Below, piece by piece: positions 1 through 6,360 of a DNA stretch of 12,969 nt (position 1 is the first letter of the stretch; each line of letters begins with the position of its first letter). Origin of the DNA: Kordiimonadaceae bacterium (GTDB taxonomy: Bacteria > Pseudomonadota > Alphaproteobacteria > Sphingomonadales > Emcibacteraceae); NCBI GenBank assembly GCA_018699075.1, contig JABIPV010000295.1, positions 1-12,969 of the forward strand, given 5' to 3'. Made by a program: the position numbers and the translations under genes. The notes beneath the pieces were generated by a model, which made no database searches, was not told the origin of the DNA, and saw nothing but the letters and a program-made list of their open reading frames with translations.

Positions 1-107
1 AACAATGTCAAAGATCACAAAAAAAACAACACAATAACCACACTACCAACCTAACCAAAATTCGTCTCCAAATCCAATCAAGTCAGCGATGCGTCGCCGT
101 GTTGGTG
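1..107 (-). other. Putative rRNA operon leader (partial, runs off left edge)
   Basis: Read on the minus strand, this stretch follows a good sigma-70-type promoter, contains no plausible ORF, holds a small GC-rich hairpin (GCGA/TCGC arms at 87-97) and ends at the window edge in a boxA-like element. That order (strong promoter, untranslated leader, boxA) is what precedes 16S rRNA genes. The 16S gene itself is not in the window, so the identification is an inference from layout and motif resemblance. The start near base 107 is estimated from the -10 box. It could instead be the leader of some other antiterminated transcript. Confidence 0.5.
6..17 (-). promoter_or_regulatory. boxA-like antitermination element
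   Basis: The minus strand reads TGATCTTTGACA followed by TTGTT. E. coli rRNA boxA is TGCTCTTTAACA, and alphaproteobacterial rRNA leaders commonly carry a TTCTTTGACATTGT-like version. In the family's known role, NusB/NusE bind this sequence in nascent RNA to make rRNA transcription resistant to Rho. Position about 90 bases downstream of the predicted start fits a leader boxA upstream of 16S. It is a short motif, so the call depends on the adjoining promoter. Confidence 0.55.
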
Positions 108-132
108 AAGCGGGTTATAAGGCCGCATCACC
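104..132. repeat. Inverted repeat spanning the -10 region
   Basis: Arms GGTGAAGCGG (104-113) and CCGCATCACC (123-132) are complementary at 9 of 10 positions around a 9-base centre. The repeat covers the -10 box, the spacer and the discriminator of the leftward promoter. It could be an operator, a coincidental product of the GC-rich discriminator, or a cruciform-prone element. No protein can be assigned to it. Confidence 0.5.
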
Positions 133-142
133 CTGTTGTAAA
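114..142 (-). promoter_or_regulatory. Probable rRNA-type sigma-70 promoter, firing leftwards
   Basis: On the minus strand a -35 box TTTACA (137-142) is separated by exactly 17 bases from a -10 box TATAAC (114-119). The bases after the -10 box are GC-rich (CCGCTTCACC), which resembles the discriminator of stringently controlled rRNA promoters. Upstream, A/T tracts sit where an UP element would be. The start site would fall near base 107. No coding gene follows it inside the window, and the boxA-like motif downstream points to an rRNA operon. Confidence 0.55.
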
Positions 143-291
143 TAGCTAATTTCAAAAAAAATGCATTTTTTAAAAAAAAGACCAAAAAGTACCCATTTTC
201 GAGACAAAAAAGTTTCAAAACGTCGTTCTGATTTTACATACAGGCGAACCACCAGTATATCATATTCAATACCTCTTTTGAAGTTAATTAT
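143..291. other. AT-rich intergenic stretch with UP-element-like A/T tracts
   Basis: There is no credible coding sequence here. Bases about 145-180 are almost pure A/T with runs of A and T, placed directly upstream of the leftward -35 box as an alpha-CTD-binding UP element would be. Bases about 190-291 show no recognisable feature before the terminator of the CBS gene begins. Confidence 0.35.
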
Positions 292-325
292 AAAAAAAGG
301 ATCAATCTTTTAAGATTAATCCTTT
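292..325 (-). terminator. Rho-independent terminator of the CBS-domain gene
   Basis: Arms at 296-309 and 312-325 form a 14-position stem with a single C-A mismatch (303/318); the innermost pairs must open to give a workable loop. On the minus strand the stem is followed by seven T residues (298 down to 292). It lies about 90 bases downstream of the CBS gene stop codon. The stem is AT-rich with only three G-C pairs, so efficiency may be modest. It also separates this gene from the leftward rRNA-type promoter. Confidence 0.6.
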
Positions 326-413
326 AATATCAATTTGTTACCCACTTTAATCACGAGAGGTTATTTTAAATTAACAACCATTGAATAGTAATAATGTAAA
401 AGCGACTCACAAA

Positions 414-845
414 TCAGGTTGCGATGTATGCTTTTAAGGCTTCCGCTTCGGCTTCTGTTTCTGACATGCGTTCTTTCACCACATCACCAATTGAAATCAT
501 GCCTGTAATGTTGCCTTCATCATCAACAACTGGCAAATGACGAATGCGTCGTGAAGTCATAACTTCCATTACCTTTTTGATACTGTCTTCAGCTTTACAA
601 GTGTAAACGCCTGTAGTCATGAAATCACCGACTTTTTTCTCAAGTACTTCGCCGCCGCATTTGGCAATAGCTATCACAAGATCGCGTTCCGAAATCACAC
701 CACACATTTTACCGCCAGTATCACAGGCAAGGACCGCACCAATTTTATTTTCACGAAGAACCTTAGCCGTTTCCAACATCGTACTTTCAGGTGAAATTGA
801 AATGACTTCATTACCTTTTCTAAGAAGAATATTTTTTACATACAC
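414..845 (-). CDS. Tandem CBS-domain protein
   Basis: A 143-residue protein made of two CBS domains (roughly residues 8-62 and 74-130) with the usual signatures 'VISERDLV' and 'GMISIGDVV'. CBS pairs form a Bateman module that binds adenine nucleotides and usually regulates another protein; stand-alone versions of this size are common in proteobacteria, often with unknown partners. The protein should be cytosolic, having no signal peptide or membrane segment. The start is GTG at 843-845, supported by AAGGAG (853-858) seven bases upstream; no nearby ATG fits. A TATAAT-like -10 sits at 903-908. It is transcribed alone and ends in a terminator near base 300. The family assignment is firm, the ligand and target are unknown. 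Confidence 0.93.
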   Translation of the reverse strand: MYVKNILLRKGNEVISISPESTMLETAKVLRENKIGAVLACDTGGKMCGVISERDLVIAIAKCGGEVLEKKVGDFMTTGVYTCKAEDSIKKVMEVMTSRRIRHLPVVDDEGNITGMISIGDVVKERMSETEAEAEALKAYIAT

Positions 846-902
846 TGGCGAGCTCCTTTTTGTTGATTATGATATTCTGACAAACTTACTCATTTAGTAA
901 TT

Positions 903-908
903 ATTATA
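903..908 (-). promoter_or_regulatory. Candidate -10 box for the CBS-domain gene
   Basis: The minus strand reads TATAAT, a consensus -10 hexamer, about 60 bases upstream of the GTG start. No convincing -35 hexamer lies 16-18 bases further upstream, and the region is AT-rich, so chance occurrence is possible. Confidence 0.25.
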
Positions 909-1125
909 GTAATCTCATAGTGACTTTATATCCAACTTTTTTTCGCCCAAGAAAGGTTATGTTATAAAGTCTATAGGAGTTAGAAAAAAATATTCAAATA
1001 AAAGACAGTTACATGAAGCTAAACTCATAAAACAAAAGAGATGATATTCTTATAGTATTCTATAAAAGTCATTTGGTATATTAACAACCAAGGGCATCTA
1101 AACACTTAAAATAGGAAAATAACTG

Positions 1126-1710
1126 ATGGCAAGTTTATCCCTTGATCATTTTCTAACAGAAATCAGAGCCTGCACAATTTGTGAAAGTTCATTGGACGCT
1201 GGTGTAAGGCCCGTTTTACAAGTAAGTGAAAACGCAAAAATACTAATCGTAGGTCAGGCGCCTGGACGCCGAGTACATCTGTCTGGTATTCCATTTGATG
1301 ACCCGAGCGGTGATCGACTTCGAAAATGGATGGGTATAGATAAAGACACCTTTTATGATGCTTCTAAAGTTAATATTGTACCAATGGGATTTTGTTACCC
1401 GGGCACAGGAAAAAGTGGCGATTTTCCGCCCAGAAAAGAATGTGCGCCGCAGTGGAGAGGGCCATTAATGGATAAATTGAGCTCGGTGGAACTAACACTC
1501 GTTATCGGCCAATATGCGATCCAATGGCATCTTGGGTCTACACGCAAAAAAACACTTACAGAAACGGTGAAAGCATGGCAGGAATATTGGCCTGATCACG
1601 TTGTTCTTCCTCACCCTAGCCCGCGTAATAATATCTGGTTAAAAAAAAACGAATGGTTTGAAGATGCAATTTTGCCTGCACTAAAAAAACGAATAAGCGA
1701 ACTTTTATAG
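1126..1710 (+). CDS. Uracil-DNA glycosylase superfamily protein (family 4/5-like)
   Basis: A 194-residue protein of the uracil-DNA glycosylase superfamily, which removes uracil or related damaged bases from DNA at the start of base-excision repair. Motif 1 is GQAPG at 43-47, followed by 'SGIPFDD', and motif 2 is HPSPRN near residue 165. Four cysteines, C16, C19, C90 and C106, follow the C-x2-C...C-x15-C spacing of the [4Fe-4S] cluster in family 4/5 enzymes. The usual acidic residue of motif 1 (GEAPG in family 4) is Q44 here. The whole ~190-residue form with 'FCYPGTGKSGD' is widespread in proteobacteria as an uncharacterised subfamily, so activity on uracil is inferred only. ATG start with AGGAAA at 1113-1118. 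It stands alone and converges with the gene that follows; no clear terminator is seen in the 84-base gap. Confidence 0.9.
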   Translation: MASLSLDHFLTEIRACTICESSLDAGVRPVLQVSENAKILIVGQAPGRRVHLSGIPFDDPSGDRLRKWMGIDKDTFYDASKVNIVPMGFCYPGTGKSGDFPPRKECAPQWRGPLMDKLSSVELTLVIGQYAIQWHLGSTRKKTLTETVKAWQEYWPDHVVLPHPSPRNNIWLKKNEWFEDAILPALKKRISELL

Positions 1711-1794
1711 ATTAATAAATATGAGCAATGAAGCGGACAACAGAGAATTCATCTCAGATTAAATTACTAAAGTTTCAGTTTCCCAAACTCCGCC

Positions 1795-2973
1795 TTATAG
1801 ATCGACATTAATAGCTTTAACGTTAATGCCGTTGTCTGCCAGTCCTTTTAGCCATACTTTGGCTTCGTTTGTATCATGGGGGGCGGCTTGGACACCGGGG
1901 CTTAGCCTTGCGTACATCAGGGCGTTGACGGCTTCTGCGACGGTATAGGATACAGCATTGGCCATCGCGGTTTGCCAGCCGCTGCCACGTGTATCAACAG
2001 TCAAGGACGCTTTCCATCTGTCGCCGCTTTCTGTTTTAGAAGATAAAGCCACATAGAGCACTACGCGGTCTTCTTCACCGTCATCATATTGATGTTCTGC
2101 CCATAACTTATCTGACAAGATTTTTAGATCTTCAGGAGTGGCGGTTTCCAGTGTTTTAAAAATGTCTTTCCAAGCATTTTTCCATCCCGACAACCGCAGT
2201 GTACCACGGATAAAAGTACGCAGGTTTGTTTCAGCCCCCAACCCATATTCAGCAATGAAAGGCAGGCTATTGCGATTGGCGTAAGCTTCGAATTTTTCGT
2301 CATGAATGGAGATTTCAGATACATTTTCCCACGCAGTAGGGATTGTTGTCTCAGTACCATTTTTGACCAACTGCGCTGGATTGGTCAGCGCCGTTATAAC
2401 ACCAAGTGGTGTCCAGCTAAATTTATAGGTAAAAGGCGTATTTTCCACTGGGAAGCCACCGCAGAAAGATACAAAATCGAGTTGATTGTTTTGGCCAAGA
2501 ACGCCTGCTTGTTTCGCAGCGTCCACAAGCACATGGGTTAGCAAGTGATCAATTCCAGGATCAAGCCCCACTTCATTGACCAATGAAACTCCTCTGCTCA
2601 CGGCTTCATCATGCAGGGCAAGCATTTCATCATCAAGATAACTTGAAGTAACCATGTGACATTCTTCGGCAAGGGCTATTTTAGCCAACTGCACATGAAA
2701 AGTCGCCGGCAACATGGAAATAACAATATCGCCTTTATTGAGCGCCTTACAAAACTCCTGGATCGAGGCATCATCACCAAGATTTAAAGATCGGACGTTG
2801 AGCGTTGCCCCCTCAGCCACTTCATTTTGTAGGGCGTGGGCCCGATCAAGCATCATGTCCCAAACTGTAATCTCTCCCCATTTGTTAGTGAGGGAAACAA
2901 TCCCAGGTCCAGAGGCTAAACCAGAGCCGATCCAATGAATAGAAGGCATTGACTTTAAAGGTTGTGAAGACAT
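1795..2973 (-). CDS. Saccharopine dehydrogenase, L-glutamate-forming (Lys9-type)
   Basis: A 392-residue cytosolic oxidoreductase resembling yeast Lys9 and the SDH half of plant/animal LKR-SDH. These enzymes convert saccharopine to 2-aminoadipate 6-semialdehyde plus glutamate, or the reverse. Visible evidence: an N-terminal dinucleotide-binding segment ('WIGSGLASGPG', about residues 14-24), 'SMLPATFHVQLAK', the hallmark 'NEVGLDPGIDHLL' near residue 140, and 'CGGFPVENTPFTYKFSW', matching the family's substrate-domain signature. The length is somewhat below yeast Lys9. ATG start with AAGGA about eight bases upstream. It lies 25 bases downstream of the Lys1-type gene on the same strand, so the two are almost surely co-transcribed and act on the same intermediate. 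Cofactor preference (NAD or NADP) cannot be read with confidence. Confidence 0.88.
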   Translation of the reverse strand: MSSQPLKSMPSIHWIGSGLASGPGIVSLTNKWGEITVWDMMLDRAHALQNEVAEGATLNVRSLNLGDDASIQEFCKALNKGDIVISMLPATFHVQLAKIALAEECHMVTSSYLDDEMLALHDEAVSRGVSLVNEVGLDPGIDHLLTHVLVDAAKQAGVLGQNNQLDFVSFCGGFPVENTPFTYKFSWTPLGVITALTNPAQLVKNGTETTIPTAWENVSEISIHDEKFEAYANRNSLPFIAEYGLGAETNLRTFIRGTLRLSGWKNAWKDIFKTLETATPEDLKILSDKLWAEHQYDDGEEDRVVLYVALSSKTESGDRWKASLTVDTRGSGWQTAMANAVSYTVAEAVNALMYARLSPGVQAAPHDTNEAKVWLKGLADNGINVKAINVDL

Positions 2974-2998
2974 GTTGTGTCCTTTTTATACTATACTA

Positions 2999-4099
2999 TT
3001 ATTTATTATCCATAGAGGTCACAGCCTCATCAAAGCATTTTTTTGCCGATTGCCATGGTTGCTCATTTTCACGGTTATTCAGAACCAAAAGATGCGGCAA
3101 CATCAGGCCCGCAAATTCTTCGCTTGATTCTCTAGGCAATAATGAAGGCAAATTATCAATAGCGATCAGATTAATTGATTTATCTCCCGTACCGTAAACA
3201 GGGATATAGGCTTTGTCCCAGCTTGTTGGGGCATCATAAATTGGCACGGGATTGAAATCACTAAACGGATCACAAGAAACATCGGTAACGATTGAAAGGC
3301 GGATACCTTCTTTGATATCTTCTGGACGAATAAAAGCTGATCCTTTGCTTTTGATGAAAGCACAATTGATCATTATGTCGTGGTCGGCTAATGCTTCGCG
3401 ATCAATATTAACTGTTTCTTCCCAGTCCCAGCGCGTAATTTCTGCGCCGTGGCGTTCAAAAATATCCGCCGCTCCTGCGCCGCAACGCCCACCTGCACCG
3501 ATGATTAATACTTTCGGTTTTTTAACATTAAGGGCTAATTTTGCAATGGTATCATCCAAGAGGTCTGCATTATCAAAGGGCATAAGCGGGGCATCAAGAT
3601 AACTTTTTTCGCCTGACCTTGTGCTAAACCATTGAAGAAGAGAAAGTGCAGCGCCCATATAACCGGCCCGGTAGCCAAAAGCCACATAGCGTACGCCATT
3701 TTCACGGGTCATATATTCAATATCAAGCAAATCAGCACCGCCCGTTTTAAAACGAGAGAGCATTTCTTTCCACCCCGTTTGCTCTTTATAAGCATGGGCA
3801 AAAAGTATGTGAGGGTTTTTAATCACCGCAGGCTCGTCAGGGAGTTCTTTTAAACCAAGGATAACAGCATCTTCCGGTGGGTTCATCCAGCCGCCGGCAT
3901 CCACCATTTCACAACCCACATCCGCATATTCATTATTATCAATGATGCGATTTTCGGACCGCTCAACAACAACATTATAACCATGATCAAGGAGAGCTTT
4001 TGCACCATCCGCTAAAAGTGGCGTACGGCGTTCCGTCGGACGGGATTCGCTTCGTAGCCAAATTGTTTTAATTGTTGAATTATTATTTTTCATAGTCAT
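2999..4099 (-). CDS. Saccharopine dehydrogenase, L-lysine-forming (Lys1-type)
   Basis: A 366-residue cytosolic enzyme of the yeast Lys1 family, which interconverts lysine plus 2-oxoglutarate plus NADH with saccharopine plus NAD+. The N-terminal AlaDH/PNT-like domain carries 'GLKELP' with K84 and 'FAHAYK' with H102, corresponding to the catalytic Lys and His of yeast Lys1. The NAD-binding loop GAGGRCGAGA and 'WDWEET' follow, then 'DVSCDP' and 'NPVPIYD', all Lys1 hallmarks. It is the first gene of a two-gene operon with the Lys9-type gene. The ATG at 4097-4099 has only a weak GAAAG directly against it; the ATG two codons later (4091-4093) has this element at better spacing and may be the true start. 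Alphaproteobacteria usually make lysine from diaminopimelate, so a catabolic direction is the likelier role, by inference. Confidence 0.92.
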   Translation of the reverse strand: MTMKNNNSTIKTIWLRSESRPTERRTPLLADGAKALLDHGYNVVVERSENRIIDNNEYADVGCEMVDAGGWMNPPEDAVILGLKELPDEPAVIKNPHILFAHAYKEQTGWKEMLSRFKTGGADLLDIEYMTRENGVRYVAFGYRAGYMGAALSLLQWFSTRSGEKSYLDAPLMPFDNADLLDDTIAKLALNVKKPKVLIIGAGGRCGAGAADIFERHGAEITRWDWEETVNIDREALADHDIMINCAFIKSKGSAFIRPEDIKEGIRLSIVTDVSCDPFSDFNPVPIYDAPTSWDKAYIPVYGTGDKSINLIAIDNLPSLLPRESSEEFAGLMLPHLLVLNNRENEQPWQSAKKCFDEAVTSMDNK

Positions 4100-4143
4100 C
4101 TTTCGAAATATTTTACATATAATACACCTCTAATAAAGCTTAT

Positions 4144-4281
4144 TTTAGGCGCTGTAAAGAGTAGTGAATTTTAGTTTTTAAATATATTAATAATTCATGT
4201 GTCTTAATTGTGGTTTTCTTAAATAATCATCAAAAAACATTGCTATTTAGGCGTATTTACTGTTAAATTTTATTCCTAAAT
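4144..4281. promoter_or_regulatory. Repeated TTTAGGCG and inverted ATTTAGG/CCTAAAT sites in divergent intergenic region
   Basis: The 214-base gap between the divergent Lys1-type and GH127 genes contains TTTAGGCG twice in the same orientation (4144-4151 and 4246-4253). The second copy also forms, as ATTTAGG (4245-4251), a perfect inverted pair with CCTAAAT (4275-4281). The centres of the inverted pair are 30 bases apart, about three helical turns, and the right arm lies about 20 bases upstream of the ribosome binding site of the GH127 gene. This could be a regulator-binding arrangement for one or both genes. No regulator gene is nearby and the motifs are short, so this is tentative. Confidence 0.3.
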
Positions 4282-4302
4282 CACGTCAAACAAATAAATT
4301 AT

Positions 4303-4316
4303 GGGAGCCCCTATTG
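4303..4316 (+). promoter_or_regulatory. Ribosome binding site deciding a TTG start
   Basis: GGGAG at 4303-4307 is six bases upstream of TTG at 4314-4316. The ATG at 4301 is in another frame. Starting at this TTG yields a twin-arginine signal beginning MERRDFLK; any later start would remove it. Spacing and signal peptide together make the TTG start convincing. Confidence 0.75.
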
Positions 4317-6359
4317 GAGAGAAGAGATTTCCTAAAAGTTTCAGGAATAGGCGTGGCAACATTTATTTTCCCTGTCATGGGCAACCCATTGATTGCACAG
4401 GAGATGCAAAAATTTAATATCCTGCCCCTTCATGGATTGAGGGAAGTAAGCCACGAAAATGTTAAACTTGATGGTGGTTTCTGGGGAAAGCGTCAAGACA
4501 ACCATCATCATGTGACCATTCCCCATGTATTAGACCAACTTGATAAAACAGGACATATGACAAACTTCGACACGGCATCGGGGGCAAGTAACGGGCCTTT
4601 TTCTGCTAACCTCGACGGTAACCATGCATACGATTCTGATCTTTACAAAGCTCTAGAAGGCGTACTTTATTCATTAACTCATTATGAGAATAAAGAACTA
4701 TCGGCCCGTGTTGATAATATTATCAACCGCATTACAGCCGCTCAGCAAGATGATGGTTTTTTAATTTCTTACTTCATCGGCTCCAAAGAAAATGAGCGCT
4801 GGGATGACATCCGCCTTAATCATCAAACTTATAATGCGGGACATTTGTTTGAAATGGCCGTTGAACATAAACGCTTGACGGGTAATGATACAACGATCAA
4901 TGCCGCTAAGAAATTTGCCGATCATATTGATCGTAGATTTGGCCCCGATAAATTGTATGACGTTGGTGGACACGAAGAAATTGAACTTGCATTGGTGAAG
5001 CTTTACCGATCCACTGGAGACACTAAATATCTAGACCTTTGCAGGTTTTTTCTTGATGAACGCGGACATGCCCACGGTACAGAACGAAAACCATTCACCA
5101 TGGTACCAAAAGAAGTTCCTGTGCGAACACCGGGACAATCAGATGCCGAATTTAAACGCGTAGAGCTTTTTGCCAAACTTCGCTGGCGCAATGGTCGAAT
5201 GCAGGATCATAAACCACTTATTGAACAGGATGCTATCGGACATGCAGTTCGGGCGGGCTATATTTATTCGGCAATGGCCGATATATCTCGTTTTTCTGAT
5301 GCACCGGAATATGAAAAGGCGGTAGAACATATCTGGAATGATGTTGTTTTTCGTAAGCTTTACATAACTGGCGGTATCGGCACCGCGCAATATGGTGATG
5401 AAGGTTTTGGCGACCCTTATTTACTGCCTAATGATACATATTGTGAAAGCTGTGCAAGTATCGCCCATGTATTTTGGCAGCACAGAATGAATTTACTTAA
5501 AGGTAAAGCCAAATATGCCGACGTGATGGAACTTGCCCTCTATAATGGGGCCATTTCTGGAATTTCACTTGAGGGCAATACATTCTTTTATGAAAACCCC
5601 CTACAAAGTTCGGGAACAAGCCGGGTGCCCTGGATTGAAACGGCATGCTGTCCGACAAATCTAACCCGCATCATCCCACAGGTTGGTGGATTTCAATATG
5701 CTCAAAATGAAGGTAACATATATGTTAATCTTTATGCCGCGGGAAAGGCTCAAATTGAAATTGAGAATAATCTGACAATTACTCTTAGCCAGAAAACTGA
5801 CTATCCCTGGGACGGCATTATACAGCTCACAGTTAACCCGGAAAGTCCTTCTGTGTTTACCCTATTTGTGCGCATCCCCGGTTGGGCAAAGGGAAACCCC
5901 GTACCAAGCGATCTTTATCATTTTGCTAAAGCTGAGATAAATCCCTTCACTTTGAAGATCAATGGTGAAAGTGTGAATACCACTGCAAATAATGATGGTT
6001 ATGTAGAATTAGATCGTGAGTGGCAAAAAGAGGATGTTATCGAATTAAACCTTCCTATGCCTGTAAGTCGGGTTTACGCCAATGAAAAAATCGAAGCGGA
6101 TATCGGCAAGATTTCATTGATGCGGGGGCCGATTGTTTATTGTCTTGAAGAAGCGGATAATCCTGATCTGGATTTTGCAAAATTTGAGTTGCAACCAAAT
6201 ACCGAACTCAGAGCCTATCACCGTCAGGACCTTCTTGGTGGTGTAACGGTTATTGAAGGCAACGCCGATCAACAGAAAATAACTGCCATTCCCTATTATG
6301 CGTGGGCAAATAGAAGTGAGGGTTCAATGACAGTATGGTTTGACGAAGGGGAAGTCTAA
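4314..6359 (+). CDS. Tat-exported glycoside hydrolase family 127 (beta-L-arabinofuranosidase-like)
   Basis: A 681-residue enzyme of the GH127 (DUF1680) family, which hydrolyses beta-L-arabinofuranosides and related sugars with a zinc-bound cysteine nucleophile. The N-terminus ERRDFLK plus a hydrophobic stretch ending near 'NPLIAQ' is a twin-arginine signal, so the enzyme is exported folded to the periplasm. The barrel begins about residue 50 ('LDGGFWGKRQ'). Zinc/nucleophile residues known from HypBA1 appear conserved: E378-S-C380 within 'TYCESCASI' and C445-C446 within 'ACCPTNLTR'. A C-terminal beta-sandwich follows from about residue 470. Length is normal. It starts at TTG, diverges from the lysine genes and ends one base from a convergent sugar porter. 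Relatives (GH142, GH146) share the fold, so the exact glycosidic target is uncertain. Confidence 0.9.
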   Translation: MERRDFLKVSGIGVATFIFPVMGNPLIAQEMQKFNILPLHGLREVSHENVKLDGGFWGKRQDNHHHVTIPHVLDQLDKTGHMTNFDTASGASNGPFSANLDGNHAYDSDLYKALEGVLYSLTHYENKELSARVDNIINRITAAQQDDGFLISYFIGSKENERWDDIRLNHQTYNAGHLFEMAVEHKRLTGNDTTINAAKKFADHIDRRFGPDKLYDVGGHEEIELALVKLYRSTGDTKYLDLCRFFLDERGHAHGTERKPFTMVPKEVPVRTPGQSDAEFKRVELFAKLRWRNGRMQDHKPLIEQDAIGHAVRAGYIYSAMADISRFSDAPEYEKAVEHIWNDVVFRKLYITGGIGTAQYGDEGFGDPYLLPNDTYCESCASIAHVFWQHRMNLLKGKAKYADVMELALYNGAISGISLEGNTFFYENPLQSSGTSRVPWIETACCPTNLTRIIPQVGGFQYAQNEGNIYVNLYAAGKAQIEIENNLTITLSQKTDYPWDGIIQLTVNPESPSVFTLFVRIPGWAKGNPVPSDLYHFAKAEINPFTLKINGESVNTTANNDGYVELDREWQKEDVIELNLPMPVSRVYANEKIEADIGKISLMRGPIVYCLEEADNPDLDFAKFELQPNTELRAYHRQDLLGGVTVIEGNADQQKITAIPYYAWANRSEGSMTVWFDEGEV

Positions 6360-6360
6360 A

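Noticed and set aside
619..897. A 92-codon plus-strand open frame opposite the CBS-domain gene
   Set aside because: It is antisense to a well-supported gene, its product resembles no family I know, and no ribosome binding site is evident.
1050..1065. Small palindrome TTATAG-TATT-CTATAA upstream of the UDG gene
   Set aside because: Perfect but very short and purely A/T-dominated; without a matching promoter it could easily be chance, and it does not resemble an alphaproteobacterial LexA box.
370..1090. Repeated 11-mer ATTAACAACCA near 370 and 1080
   Set aside because: Repeats of this length are expected by chance in 13 kb of AT-rich sequence, and flanks do not match.
1771..1789. Possible terminator between the UDG and Lys9-type genes (AGTTT...AAACT)
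   Set aside because: The stem is only five A/T-dominated pairs with a nine-base loop and no adjoining T-run on either strand.
2949..3853. Several plus-strand open frames of 70-120 codons opposite the saccharopine dehydrogenase genes
   Set aside because: They are low-complexity shadows of the real minus-strand genes, without family signatures or translation signals.
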